A DNA stretch of 55,607 bases. Source: Gammaproteobacteria bacterium (lineage in GTDB: Bacteria; Pseudomonadota; Gammaproteobacteria; Pseudomonadales; Azotimanducaceae). Below, one piece after another: positions 9,714 through 18,853 of this stretch; position 1 is the stretch's first letter; the number at the start of each line of letters is the position of its first letter. The stretch spans positions 123,333 through 178,939 of the forward strand of contig JAJFJZ010000019.1 in assembly GCA_021773565.1 (NCBI GenBank). Reading direction: 5' to 3'. The notes below the pieces were generated by a model. It saw only the letters and a list, made by a program, of their open reading frames with translations. It had not been told where the DNA came from and did not search any database. The position numbers and the translations under genes were made by a program.

Positions 9714-11270
9714 TTGAACCCTTCCCAACGAATTTTTTCCGTACTTCTGTTTCTGATCACATCCGTATTGGCAGCGTGCCAAAAGAACGCGCCCCCCTTT
9801 CTGTCCCAGTATGAAAAAATCGATATATTAGTCCAGAATGCCATGGTTCTGGATGGTTTGGGAACACCCGCAAGGCAGGCAGACGTGGCTATTGTCGATG
9901 ACAAAATTGTCTTTGTAGGCAAGGCAGTATTCTCCGGCGACGATAAAATCAATCGAATTATCAAGCTTATTGACGCCACGGGTTTATTCCTGACACCCGG
10001 CTTTATAGACCTGCACAGCCATGGCGATCCTCTCAAAACACCAGAGTTCGAAAATTTTCTTGCCATGGGCGTTACTACCATATCTCTTGGCCAGGATGGT
10101 ACCAGCCCCGATATAGCCCCTTTATCTGATTGGCTTGACGAAGTGAAAATACGTGGCATCGGGCCAAATCTGGTGATGTTTGTGGGCCATGGAACTTTGA
10201 GGGAGCAATCAGGCATCGGCCAGGCTGCGCCGGCCTCGCCCGAGGGCCTTGCCCGAATGTTGTCCTCTCTGGATGAAACGCTTGAATACACCTTTGGTTT
10301 GAGTACCGGGCTGGAGTACAACCCCGGTTTGTATGCAGATAGAAACGAACTCATAGCGCTTGCACAAGTCGTAGGTAAAAACGATCGCCTGATAATGAGT
10401 CACATGAGAAATGAAGATGACGACAAACTGGAAGCATCCATTGCCGAGCTGGTAGCCCAGGGAGAATTTACGCGCGTACATATTGCCCATCTGAAATCGG
10501 TTTTTGGTAAGGGTAAACAGCGGGCCGATGAAATCATCCAGCTTATAATTGACGCCCGAGCGCGGGGTGTCGAAATAAGCGCTGACAGCTATCCATACAA
10601 TGCCAGTTACACCGGAATAAGCATCGTATTTCCTGTTTGGTCCAAAACACAGGAACAGTTCGATCTGGTGAAAACACTACGCAGGGAAGAGTTGGCGGAA
10701 TATCTACGCAATCGCGTTCAAAGGCGCAATGGGCCACAGGCAACACTTTTGGGATCGGGTGAATTTACCGGAAAAACACTTGCCGACGTGGCCCTGGAGA
10801 TGGAAATGCCTTTTGAGGATGTGCTGATAGATATTATTGGCCCACAGGGAGCAAACGGCGCGTATTTTGTTATGAATGAACAGTTACAGTCGCGAATCCT
10901 GCAATCTGAACTGGTAGGTGTATCTTCCGATGGCCGCATTGACGGTTTTCATCCCCGAGGCCACGGAACTTTTGCAAAAATAATCGAAAAATACGTAGTT
11001 CAGGAAAATTTGCTTACCCTGAGCGAAGCCGTACGCAAGATGACCTCACTTCCCGCTGAAATTTTACACATTAGCGACCGGGGTATTATCCGGGAGGGCC
11101 TGGTTGCAGACATCGTTTTATTTGACCCTGAAAAAGTGCATGCGAGCGCTACCTATCCCGACCCCTTGCAGCTGGCAGAGGGATTTCATACCGTCATCGT
11201 GAATGGAAAAATAGCGCGCTTCGAAAACCGGAACGCACAAGAACTGCACGGCAGGGTGCTACAGCCTTGA
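9714..11270 (+). CDS. N-acyl-D-amino-acid deacylase-like amidohydrolase, lipoprotein
   Basis: A 518-aa amidohydrolase of the D-aminoacylase/COG3653 type. It begins with a lipoprotein signal ending SVLAAC, so it should be lipid-anchored in the envelope, unlike classical cytosolic D-aminoacylases. The metal-site motifs are GFIDLHSHGDP (about 100), SHMRNE (about 228) and HIAHLKS (about 257), with SSDGRIDGFHPRGHGTF near 405-421 carrying the late Asp and His. The reaction is expected to be hydrolysis of an N-acyl-amino acid or related amide. The start is TTG 9714; GGAG stands too close, while AGG about 8 bases upstream could serve. No upstream ATG fits the lipobox. Confidence 0.85.
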   Translation: MNPSQRIFSVLLFLITSVLAACQKNAPPFLSQYEKIDILVQNAMVLDGLGTPARQADVAIVDDKIVFVGKAVFSGDDKINRIIKLIDATGLFLTPGFIDLHSHGDPLKTPEFENFLAMGVTTISLGQDGTSPDIAPLSDWLDEVKIRGIGPNLVMFVGHGTLREQSGIGQAAPASPEGLARMLSSLDETLEYTFGLSTGLEYNPGLYADRNELIALAQVVGKNDRLIMSHMRNEDDDKLEASIAELVAQGEFTRVHIAHLKSVFGKGKQRADEIIQLIIDARARGVEISADSYPYNASYTGISIVFPVWSKTQEQFDLVKTLRREELAEYLRNRVQRRNGPQATLLGSGEFTGKTLADVALEMEMPFEDVLIDIIGPQGANGAYFVMNEQLQSRILQSELVGVSSDGRIDGFHPRGHGTFAKIIEKYVVQENLLTLSEAVRKMTSLPAEILHISDRGIIREGLVADIVLFDPEKVHASATYPDPLQLAEGFHTVIVNGKIARFENRNAQELHGRVLQP

Positions 11271-11289
11271 GCCCCTGGAAAGCGGCGTC

Positions 11290-12135
11290 CTAACTCCCGA
11301 GCAATCGTTGTACCTCCGCTCCACTCGCCATGTCAGCACTCCAGTTAAAGGTCCCCGCCTCCAGCATTTCTGTGGCTGCAAGCAATACCGGCTTTATAGC
11401 CGCATAGTTCAATCCACCTCCAACGCTCACCCGCTGTGCTCCAGCCGCCGCAAATTCCCGCAAGGATACGCCGGGGAAAAACACGGACAACACGTTGAAG
11501 GGCGCCGTGATAGCACTGGTAACTTCACGAAGCTGTTCCAAAGATCGTACGCCGGGAGCGTACAATACCTGGGCACCTGCCCTTTCGAATGCGCAAAGAC
11601 GCTTTATAGTGTCCTGGGTATCATCCACTCCACGCAGCAGGTTTTCAGCCCGCGCGGTAAGCTGAAATGGTACATCGAGTTGCGCTACCGCATCTGCTGC
11701 AGCCTGCACACGCTCAACCGCAAGGTTAAAGTCATACAGGCAGTGTGAATCACGGCTGTAGTCCTCAATGGAACAACCGGCCACTCCAGTGGCTGCAAGC
11801 CTGAGCACATTTCTGGCAACCGTTTCCGGATCATCTGCAAAACCATTTTCAAAATCTGCATTTATCGGAATGCGGGTTCCAGCTGCCAACGCTTTACAGT
11901 GCCTGAGCTTTTCTTCCAGGCTTATCTCTCCATCACCCCGGCCCAATGTATAGGCCAATCCTGCGCTGGTGGTCGCAAGTGCTTTAAAGCCCATGCCCTG
12001 CAGTAATTTCGCTGAGCCCACGTCCCACGGGTTTGGAATGATAAATGCTTCATCCTGCGCGTGAAGCGCGGCAAAAACCTCGCACTTGTGTTTTTGGTTC
12101 GTCTCTCTGTTACTTGTCTCTGTATCACTTGACAT
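11290..12135 (-). CDS. isocitrate lyase/PEP mutase superfamily enzyme
   Basis: A 281-aa TIM-barrel protein of the PEP mutase/carboxyvinyl-carboxyphosphonate phosphorylmutase group. Visible features are the N-terminal FIIPNPWDVGSAKLL, the metal-binding NADFENGFADDP (about 93-104; DxE/D pattern) and SIEDYSRD (about 126). The catalytic loop Cys of methylisocitrate lyase (KKCGH type) is absent, so a C-C lyase role is less sure; many relatives are uncharacterised. GTG 12153 would extend the frame, but ATG 12135 follows AAGGG at good spacing. It is divergent from the globin-like gene. Confidence 0.82.
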   Translation of the reverse strand: MSSDTETSNRETNQKHKCEVFAALHAQDEAFIIPNPWDVGSAKLLQGMGFKALATTSAGLAYTLGRGDGEISLEEKLRHCKALAAGTRIPINADFENGFADDPETVARNVLRLAATGVAGCSIEDYSRDSHCLYDFNLAVERVQAAADAVAQLDVPFQLTARAENLLRGVDDTQDTIKRLCAFERAGAQVLYAPGVRSLEQLREVTSAITAPFNVLSVFFPGVSLREFAAAGAQRVSVGGGLNYAAIKPVLLAATEMLEAGTFNWSADMASGAEVQRLLGS

Positions 12136-12199
12136 GGGATATCCCTTTATCACTAAATTGAATTGCTACTCTATTCTATAAACATCGGTAAATTTCTGC

Positions 12200-12628
12200 A
12201 TGGTCAAAGAATCAAACCAGGAACAAAAAACTCTTGAACTTATTGAGAGGTCTTTAATGCAAGTATCTGAAATAGCAGGAGATATTACTAAAGATATTTA
12301 CACAGATTATTTTGCTCGCTGCAGCGGATCGGAATCCCTCATGTTATATATTGAAGATCGCGAACGCGGTCGAATGATGACTGAGGTATTTCGCTTGCTG
12401 CTCGAAGAAGACCTGCAGACCCAGTTTGGATATCTGTGTTTTGAAACTAAAACCCATGTGGCCTACGGTGTCGAACCAGAAATGTATGACAACCTGTTTG
12501 CAGCAGTTGCAAACACAGTCAAACAAGCACTCGGCCCAATGTGGTCTGCGGAAATTGACAAGGCCTGGAAAAATCGTATAAGTGCGCTTGGTCAAGCCAT
12601 CAGGTCAGCATCCGCAGTGCATGCCTGA
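12200..12628 (+). CDS. globin-like protein
   Basis: A 142-aa, mostly helical protein that I recognise as globin-like. An A-helix region (TLELIERSLMQVSEIAGDITKD) is followed by IYTDYFARCSGSE and, near 78-92, by YLCFETKTHVAYGV, in which His86 takes the proximal-histidine place. The segment YDNLFAAVANTVKQALGPMWSAEIDKAW fits the G/H helices of single-domain bacterial globins. No reductase or sensor domain is attached. Oxygen or NO handling, or sensing, is the family expectation. It is convergent with a StyC-like gene, itself of a heme-protein family. Assignment rests on pattern, not on a search. Confidence 0.65.
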   Translation: MVKESNQEQKTLELIERSLMQVSEIAGDITKDIYTDYFARCSGSESLMLYIEDRERGRMMTEVFRLLLEEDLQTQFGYLCFETKTHVAYGVEPEMYDNLFAAVANTVKQALGPMWSAEIDKAWKNRISALGQAIRSASAVHA

Positions 12629-12638
12629 CCATCGGGTT

Positions 12639-13145
12639 TTACTGCCCAGGCGGCCGGGCTTTCTCAAAACCGACGCGCGCAAGAATTATTACTGCAACGG
12701 TTGTAAACACCATACCGGAACCACCTCCAATAAACGCCAGAGCGCCGGCAATATCTCCTTCACCGAAAGGTGTTGCGCCAACAGATAAACCACGGTTTGC
12801 AGAAAAATTGCCTGCCCAGTAGAAAAGTGTGTTTGCCCAACCCGTAATGATCATGCCCCAACCCACCCAAAAAGCTCGACTGTCCAGCAGTTCCAGTTTA
12901 AGCATCAATAAGGCAACCCCGCTTAGCATCACCCCGTTTAAAATACCTCCAACGTGTGCGCTGGACCATCCACGGGTACTGCCGGGAATGTCCACTTCCC
13001 ATACCGGCAAGGGCCAAAGTGTGACGGCGTCCAGCAGGGAAAAAATGAGCAGTACACCCGCAAGTAAACCCACAAGTAACACCAGCATGCCGTTGGCAAG
13101 CAGCAAATAAGCCAGCCGCTCACTTTCTCTTTGATTAATCTTCAA
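12639..13145 (-). CDS. styrene-oxide-isomerase (StyC)-like membrane protein
   Basis: A 168-aa protein with four predicted membrane helices (about 15-38, 66-84, 93-111, 133-158). It carries the StyC-family hallmarks: VDIPGSTRGWSSAHVGGILNG (51-71), whose His64 matches the heme-ligating histidine known for styrene oxide isomerase, and NFSANRGLSVGATPFGEGD (113-131), which parallels the StyC segment NFSPNRGL...FGPGD. The family catalyses Meinwald-type epoxide-to-aldehyde rearrangement; hydroxylaminobenzene mutases are distant relatives. No styrene monooxygenase is nearby, so the epoxide is probably different. It lies 45 bases behind the COG3687-type gene on the same strand. Confidence 0.7.
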   Translation of the reverse strand: MKINQRESERLAYLLLANGMLVLLVGLLAGVLLIFSLLDAVTLWPLPVWEVDIPGSTRGWSSAHVGGILNGVMLSGVALLMLKLELLDSRAFWVGWGMIITGWANTLFYWAGNFSANRGLSVGATPFGEGDIAGALAFIGGGSGMVFTTVAVIILARVGFEKARPPGQ

Positions 13146-13190
13146 AATATTTCCCCGAATTTACAGTTTGCTGCCATAGTGCTTTGGTCC

Positions 13191-14087
13191 TCATGCGCTC
13201 TGAAGCGCACCCAGCATTTGATCCACGTCTGCATCCCGCAGCAGCTGTACATCATTTCCAGCAGCGTGAAATTCTTTCCATGCCACCGCAATTAACGTTT
13301 GATTTGTAGTGCAGGAAGGATGGTTACGCGGGTGATAATGACGTGACAGGGTTGGCAAGGCCGAGATACCAAAATCCAGTCCAAAAGAAATGAAAAATCG
13401 CCACGCCTTTAATGCCCGCATTGGTTTGCGATAAAAGCCCTCGGTTTTTATCATGTGGGCATAGGCCTTAAAAGTTTCCCAAATTATGTGAATGTAGGCG
13501 AAAACCACCATCATCCGCCTGTACCATTCATCTTTGGGATAAAAGGCCCGGTAAAAATCAAAAGCGACCGATCCGTGCTCAATCTCCTCTACCTGATGCC
13601 AAACCCAAAGCGCCCTAATTGTTGGGTCCGCTTCTTCCATAAGCTCTGCATAACGCTGAAGCACGATAATTCCGCCTAAAAAAGTAAAGGTTTCGTAACC
13701 GGCGGTAAACCCGATACGAAACTTGCGCGAACCGTTTTCAAAAGCGTTCAAAAAGTAGGTTTTGGCATGATCATTAATAGCTGCCAAGCCTTTGTATCGC
13801 TTACACATCTCAGCCGTCCATTTCTCAAAGTTAAAGGCGTGGTGAGATTCCTGTCCGATAATAGCTTTTACATCCAGGCTTAGCTTTTCGTCCTGCAACT
13901 CATCGCGATAGGCACGCATGCTTTTCACAAGAAAGCGTTCAAAATGCGGTACGTGCACACCCAATGCGTTGATAAATATGGAGAAATCAGGACAGCTTCT
14001 GCTCCATACAGGGTCGTGCCCTTCAACCGCGTCAAATTTAAAGCGAAATTTACGAATTGGGATTTCATCCATTGGATGTACTGGCAT
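13191..14087 (-). CDS. putative metal-dependent hydrolase (COG3687 type)
   Basis: A 298-aa helical protein recognised as the family named 'predicted metal-dependent hydrolase'. Conserved acidic/His clusters are visible: GQESHHAFNFEKW (about 78-90), YETFTFLGGIIV (about 130), and WHQVEEIEHGSVAFDFYRAFYP (about 162-183). These E/H-rich helices suggest a di-metal site of ferritin-like type; no activity is established. MPVHPM at the start offers ATG 14087 or a second Met. It sits 65 bases behind the S9 peptidase gene and just upstream of the StyC-like gene, so the three may be co-transcribed. Confidence 0.75.
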   Translation of the reverse strand: MPVHPMDEIPIRKFRFKFDAVEGHDPVWSRSCPDFSIFINALGVHVPHFERFLVKSMRAYRDELQDEKLSLDVKAIIGQESHHAFNFEKWTAEMCKRYKGLAAINDHAKTYFLNAFENGSRKFRIGFTAGYETFTFLGGIIVLQRYAELMEEADPTIRALWVWHQVEEIEHGSVAFDFYRAFYPKDEWYRRMMVVFAYIHIIWETFKAYAHMIKTEGFYRKPMRALKAWRFFISFGLDFGISALPTLSRHYHPRNHPSCTTNQTLIAVAWKEFHAAGNDVQLLRDADVDQMLGALQSA

Positions 14088-14152
14088 CTCAGATTCTCCC
14101 GAACGGCTGGACCAATGCCAGCCTAATATACATTACGCCAGGCTTGCAACGC

Positions 14153-16183
14153 TTAAGGACAACGCACCAGTGACAAAGCTTCAATACTTCCTGCGGGCTT
14201 AAAGTCGAAGATCTGCCCGTAAAAACTCAATTCAGCATTAAGCGCCCTGATATTGTTCGCTGGCTTACGAAAACCATGACCCTCACCTTCAAATGCCAGA
14301 TAGGCAGTGGGTACACAATTTGCTTTTAGTGCATCAAAGATCATTCTGGACTGGTTTGGTGGCACTATCCTGTCATCGAGACCCTGAAGTAATAACAAGG
14401 GTGCTGATATATCTTTTACCCTGTGTATGGGCGACCGCGCACGATAAATGGCCTTTGCTTCGGGATAGGGGCCGATGAGCTGATCGAGGTATCGTGACTC
14501 GAACTTATGCGTATCTCGCGCAAGCACTTCCAGATCACTGATACCAAAATAGCTGGCACCCGCCTTGAATATGTCCCTAAAAGCCATACTGGCCAACACG
14601 GTATACCCACCGGCACTTCCGCCGCGAATAGCCGTTTTATTTGCATCAACCATCTGCTGCTCAACCAGCCAGCGTACACCTGCAGCTACATCCTCCAGCT
14701 CAACCAGACCCCAATTGGGGTAAAGTTTTTTTCTGTATTTACGACCATAACCTGTGCTACCCCGGTGGTTAATATCAAACACAGCAAAGCCCCTGCTCGT
14801 CCAGAACTGAATTGACAGGTCCAGGGCGGTGCTTGCTGCACCTACCGGGCCACCATGTACTTTCACAATGAGTGGGGGTAGCTGTCCTGCCGGTCCTGAG
14901 AAATCCTTATTCTGCGGCGGATAGAAAAAGCCATGAGCCGGTTCGTCGTTCTCACTGGGAAATGTCACCGCTTCGGGATTGGAGAAATACCCCTCAAGTA
15001 TGGTGGCAGAACCCGGACTGTATGTCACCTCAATGGATTCGTTAACCAAGTGATAGATTTGTGTCTGGCTGGACGCAGTGGATGCCAAAAAATATACGCC
15101 CCCGTCACCACGTGCAAAGCCTCCTACCCTGGAGAATTCTGACCCAATGTTATTGAGTATTCCGGAAGCCAAATCCACCCTGGCAAGTTGCGACTGTCCC
15201 TGATGCGCATAGCTAATAAGGGCACTGCTCTCGTTCTCCAGAACAAACTCCTGGATCTCGATTTCACGATCAAGCACCAGTTCAGGTTGCCCCTCCAAAT
15301 TTAATCTATACAAGCTCCACCAGTCGCTCCAGTCAGCGACGAAGTACAGTACGCCAGCATCAGAATATTGGGGTGAAATAATTGAAGCACTCCCACCCGA
15401 ATTTCCTGGATAGCGCTGGGAAATAGAACGTACATCCTCCACCACACCATCAGCAGACAACCTGGCAATCCGTAACTCCGTGTTATCCCAGGGCATATTG
15501 GGATGGGACCAGGTAATAAAGGCAATTTCATTCCGGCTTGGCGCAATCGCCGGTGTGTGAACAAAATCTGTTCCTTCAAACAAAATTTTACCTTCCCCAC
15601 CCTCTTTCATGTCTATGGCGACCAGGGTGTTTACCGCCTCACCGACCGACCGGTGATCCTCCCGAACACAAATAAGTTGTTTACGCAGGGTATCCGCCTC
15701 GCAGGCCATATACCTTAGGCCATCGGGAGTAATCGCTTCGGTCGTTTGGTCCGCGGAAAACCTGTAAATTTTTTGGTCGGAAAACCTGGAATAGTAAATG
15801 TCCGTGTTGTCTACGAGGTAGGGCATGCCACCATATTCATGCACTTTTGTGCGAACGCTCATGTGGCGTGGGGTCTGAGGTATTGGCTGCGTATTTTGTT
15901 GCATTTTGAGCAATATATTACGGCCGTCTGCAGTCGCCTGGCGTTCTATGAAATACAGGCTGTTTTCTGCGTAAGAAAGATATCCAACACTGTCGGCGCT
16001 CTCAAAAAGCCTGGCCGCACTTAGCGGGGATGACCAACTTCCGTAGCTGGCAGTCTTAACCGCAGACAAGGATGCTTCTTGCGCTTTGATTTCCGCCGAC
16101 GGACTTTTCAGTGCCATCCCAAAAACCACCGCAAGGACTGCGGCAAGGACAAGAAAGAAGCCAACTATCCAGCCGCGTCGCAT
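14153..16183 (-). CDS. S9-family (prolyl oligopeptidase type) serine peptidase, membrane-anchored
   Basis: A 676-aa peptidase with an N-terminal anchor (MRRGWIVGFFLVLAAVLAVV), a beta-propeller region (about 60-400) and a C-terminal alpha/beta hydrolase. The catalytic triad is visible: Ser in IRGGSAGGYTVL, Asp in LQGLDDRIVPP and His in FEGEGHGFRKP. The frame continues to 16303 inside the upstream MFS gene, but ATG 16183 follows GGGAG and starts the membrane anchor directly, leaving a 19-base overlap with that gene. This suggests translational coupling of exporter/importer and peptidase, as in peptide-utilisation or amidated-peptide processing units. Substrate preference is unknown. Confidence 0.88.
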   Translation of the reverse strand: MRRGWIVGFFLVLAAVLAVVFGMALKSPSAEIKAQEASLSAVKTASYGSWSSPLSAARLFESADSVGYLSYAENSLYFIERQATADGRNILLKMQQNTQPIPQTPRHMSVRTKVHEYGGMPYLVDNTDIYYSRFSDQKIYRFSADQTTEAITPDGLRYMACEADTLRKQLICVREDHRSVGEAVNTLVAIDMKEGGEGKILFEGTDFVHTPAIAPSRNEIAFITWSHPNMPWDNTELRIARLSADGVVEDVRSISQRYPGNSGGSASIISPQYSDAGVLYFVADWSDWWSLYRLNLEGQPELVLDREIEIQEFVLENESSALISYAHQGQSQLARVDLASGILNNIGSEFSRVGGFARGDGGVYFLASTASSQTQIYHLVNESIEVTYSPGSATILEGYFSNPEAVTFPSENDEPAHGFFYPPQNKDFSGPAGQLPPLIVKVHGGPVGAASTALDLSIQFWTSRGFAVFDINHRGSTGYGRKYRKKLYPNWGLVELEDVAAGVRWLVEQQMVDANKTAIRGGSAGGYTVLASMAFRDIFKAGASYFGISDLEVLARDTHKFESRYLDQLIGPYPEAKAIYRARSPIHRVKDISAPLLLLQGLDDRIVPPNQSRMIFDALKANCVPTAYLAFEGEGHGFRKPANNIRALNAELSFYGQIFDFKPAGSIEALSLVRCP

Positions 16184-17403
16184 GCCCTGTTTCTCCCTAT
16201 CCACAACAGAATTGTGAGAATAAACAACCATGGAACACTCAGTGTAATTACCCAGTTCCAGCCATATTCCATCAGCAAATAGCCGGAACCCAGGGCAGCG
16301 CAAGCCTGAATGGAAAAGATCAGAAAATCATTCAGGGCCTGCACCTTGAAACGCTCTTCGGTTTCATAAGTTGTGGTTAACAACGTAGTACCACCCAGAT
16401 ATAAAAAATTCCAGCCAACGCCCAGAAGCACCAGCGCTAGCCAGTAATGCAACAGGCTGTGATCCATGAAGGCAATTCCCAGACAAACGAACAGAATAAC
16501 TATTCCGGCCAGAATTATTTTTCGCGCACCAAGCCAGTCAATCAGATACCCGCTAAAAAAAGACGGCAAAAACATGGCCATAATATGGCTCTGGATAACC
16601 CACGCCGTATCTTCAAAACTGAAGTTATCTACTGAATGCATACTAACGGGGGTTGCCGTCATCAACAAACTCATAATCGCATAGGCAACAGCCGCTGAAC
16701 CAACGGCGAGAATAAACACAGGTTGTATGGAAATATCACCTAAACTTCTTTGCCCGGACCTGTCGTTGACACTGGCACTGGTGGTATTGCTGTAAAAACC
16801 CAGAAACACCAGGCCAACACACAACATGCCGGAAAGGCCCATAAAAGAACCACTAAACTCGCCCCAGCTCGATGCGTGCTGCAGTTGTCCGGCAACTTCT
16901 GGGCCCATCCAGGCAGCAACGACACCCGCCAACATCAGTATCGAAAGTGATTTTCCCAACTTATTCGGCGGTACGGATTCAGCAACGGCAAATCGATACT
17001 GCTGCACAAAAGCATTGTTTGCGCCCAGTAACAGGGTAGCTGCACAAAACAACCAGAATTGATCAACCGAGATAGCAAAGGCTGCCAGTAATGCTGCAAG
17101 TGCTGCCACGGAAATGGCCGTCATAAACCCCAGCTTCCGTCCAAAGCGTGACATTAGCATTGCAGCAGGGATAGTCGAAAGTGCGGTTCCTACAATCATG
17201 AAGGCCACTGGCAAGGTAGCCAGGTTAGCGCTGGGTGCAAGTTTGGTACCGACGATACCTCCAAGCAAAACGGTCACTGGTGGACCAGTCATGGCAAAGG
17301 CCTGTGCCATCGTTAGAACTACAAGGGAACGGTACATACATGGTCGCAAAAAAACAAAATTGTAACACAGGCCTTCCTGACTATTGCCAGTGTGGATGGC
17401 CAC
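16165..17403 (-). CDS. MFS transporter
   Basis: A 412-aa protein with about 12 hydrophobic segments. The cytoplasmic loop between helices 2 and 3 carries the MFS motif as MLMSRFGRKLGF, and the second half repeats it as YLIDWLGARKI. It ends with LWIGRNRACDAAG. The substrate cannot be inferred. The open frame begins with GTG 17403; ATG 17337 (MYRSLVVLTMAQ) is an equally good candidate that places the first helix at the terminus, and neither has a strong Shine-Dalgarno. Its 3' end overlaps the S9 peptidase start by 19 bases, so a shared peptide-related function is plausible. Confidence 0.85.
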   Translation of the reverse strand: MAIHTGNSQEGLCYNFVFLRPCMYRSLVVLTMAQAFAMTGPPVTVLLGGIVGTKLAPSANLATLPVAFMIVGTALSTIPAAMLMSRFGRKLGFMTAISVAALAALLAAFAISVDQFWLFCAATLLLGANNAFVQQYRFAVAESVPPNKLGKSLSILMLAGVVAAWMGPEVAGQLQHASSWGEFSGSFMGLSGMLCVGLVFLGFYSNTTSASVNDRSGQRSLGDISIQPVFILAVGSAAVAYAIMSLLMTATPVSMHSVDNFSFEDTAWVIQSHIMAMFLPSFFSGYLIDWLGARKIILAGIVILFVCLGIAFMDHSLLHYWLALVLLGVGWNFLYLGGTTLLTTTYETEERFKVQALNDFLIFSIQACAALGSGYLLMEYGWNWVITLSVPWLFILTILLWIGRNRACDAAG

Positions 17404-17440
17404 ACACTAAGCTATCGTCACAGTCGTTGGAGAAAGCCGT

Positions 17441-18340
17441 ATGAACACCCGGAAGTTTAATGGAAAAACAAGCGCAGACGAGGTGGTCGCCAAGCTTGAT
17501 CTTGTCAATACTTCGGTAATCGTAACGGGTGCCAATACCGGTATCGGCTTTGAAGCAGCAAAAGCCTTTGCGCATGCAGGAGCCCGAGTAGTGTTTGCGT
17601 GCCGGTCTGCTCAATCAGGTGAGGCGGCCGTTGATATGGTTAAGCAAAGTTACCCGAACAGTCAGGCTGAGTTTGCCCTTCTGGACCTTGCAGATGTTAC
17701 AAGTATCAAAAATTTTGCTGAAAGCCTAACGCTGGAAAAAATCGACATTCTGGTTTGCAATGCAGGCCTTGTCACCACCAAATACCAGGCTACCAGGCAG
17801 GGTCAGGAACTAACCGTTGGCGTTTGTCACTTTGGACATTTTCTGCTCACCAAACTACTGATGCCAAAACTGCTGGCCGCAACGGCACCGCGCGTGGTTA
17901 TGGTGTCCAGCGAGTCACACAGAACACCCGGGAAGCTGGATTTTGCGAGATTTCCGCTATCGGAAACCAGCTTTAGGTTTATGGTGGCCTATGGCCAAGC
18001 CAAGCTCGCCAATGTGCTCATGGCAAACGAATTGCAACGACGCTTCTCTGAACAGGGTCTTACCGCGTGTTCCTTGCACCCGGGTACACTAATAACAACC
18101 AGCATCGGCAGGGATTCTATATTAATGGCATTTCTCATGAAGCTGATCAGTCCGTTTACCAAAACCCCGCAACAGGGAGCATCCACCACAATGGTATGCG
18201 CTTTGGGAGATGCACAAGCCGTTGCAGGCCAATACTACTCGGATTGCCAACCGGCAAAGATGTCCGATGAAGCAGCCAATCCGGACGTAGCAAAACGACT
18301 GTGGGAACTGAGCGAGCAATGGTGCAAAACTGTTACTTAA
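17441..18340 (+). CDS. short-chain dehydrogenase/reductase (retinol-dehydrogenase/WWOX-like)
   Basis: A 299-aa classical SDR. The cofactor motif TGANTGIG is at 29-36, the structural NAG at VCNAGL, the catalytic Ser in VMVSSESH and the Tyr/Lys pair in YGQAKLANV. The second segment FACRSAQSG after beta-2 suggests NADP(H) preference. The overall pattern is that of the retinol-dehydrogenase-like branch with broad substrates. The gene is divergent from the MFS gene, with only 37 bases between the longest frames, and convergent with the small lipoprotein gene. Confidence 0.88.
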   Translation: MNTRKFNGKTSADEVVAKLDLVNTSVIVTGANTGIGFEAAKAFAHAGARVVFACRSAQSGEAAVDMVKQSYPNSQAEFALLDLADVTSIKNFAESLTLEKIDILVCNAGLVTTKYQATRQGQELTVGVCHFGHFLLTKLLMPKLLAATAPRVVMVSSESHRTPGKLDFARFPLSETSFRFMVAYGQAKLANVLMANELQRRFSEQGLTACSLHPGTLITTSIGRDSILMAFLMKLISPFTKTPQQGASTTMVCALGDAQAVAGQYYSDCQPAKMSDEAANPDVAKRLWELSEQWCKTVT

Positions 18341-18352
18341 AACCATTCAGAT

Positions 18353-18820
18353 TCAGGACGCAGGCTCAACTCTCCAATAGGCGGCATCCGGATCGCCCGC
18401 AAATGAGCTGCCTGGAGGAGTTTTATACTTTTGTGTATATCGTGCGGCGAGATAACCCTTGAGTTGCGCATCCCGGACTGGAACCAGATTTGCCTCGTAT
18501 ATTTTTCCTGCAATCTTTAACTTCACATCGGGCGAATCCATTACCCATCCAGGCCACATCTTTGTCTCTGGCGACAACGCCCCAACATAAAGACTACCTT
18601 CTATTTCAACACACCAGATAGTTACAGAATGCGCTAGCCAGTAAGGTGTTTGCACCTGCATGGAAATTTCGCGCTCGTCGTTGGTAAAAGACCAATTTTC
18701 AGGAAAAGCAGCTACTTCACCATCCAGCCACATACCCGGTCTGTCGTCAGAAGGTTCACAAGCAGACAACAAAACCACCAGCACCAATACCAATCCTGTT
18801 CGAATGCACATCAACATCAT
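18353..18820 (-). CDS. small lipoprotein of unknown function
   Basis: A 155-aa protein with a lipoprotein signal (LVLVLVVLLSAC; lipid-anchored Cys about residue 21). I do not recognise the mature family with confidence. The segment HSVTIWCVEIEGSLYVGAL, then MWPGWVMDSPDVKLKIAGKIYEANLVPV resembles the beta-barrel core of flavin-reductase/nitroreductase-like DUF2255-type proteins, but this is weak. The start region reads ATG ATG TTG ATG right after AGGAGGAA; the second or fourth codon has the best spacing. It is last in the NSS-NCS2-deaminase unit, 33 bases behind the deaminase gene. Confidence 0.7.
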   Translation of the reverse strand: MMLMCIRTGLVLVLVVLLSACEPSDDRPGMWLDGEVAAFPENWSFTNDEREISMQVQTPYWLAHSVTIWCVEIEGSLYVGALSPETKMWPGWVMDSPDVKLKIAGKIYEANLVPVRDAQLKGYLAARYTQKYKTPPGSSFAGDPDAAYWRVEPAS

Positions 18821-18853
18821 TTCCTCCTGTTTTTTGCCCCTTTTTTGTTATTG

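Noticed and set aside
9695-10354. 219-codon frame antisense to the aminoacylase-like gene
   Set aside because: No recognisable domain; the + strand holds all metal-site motifs in frame.
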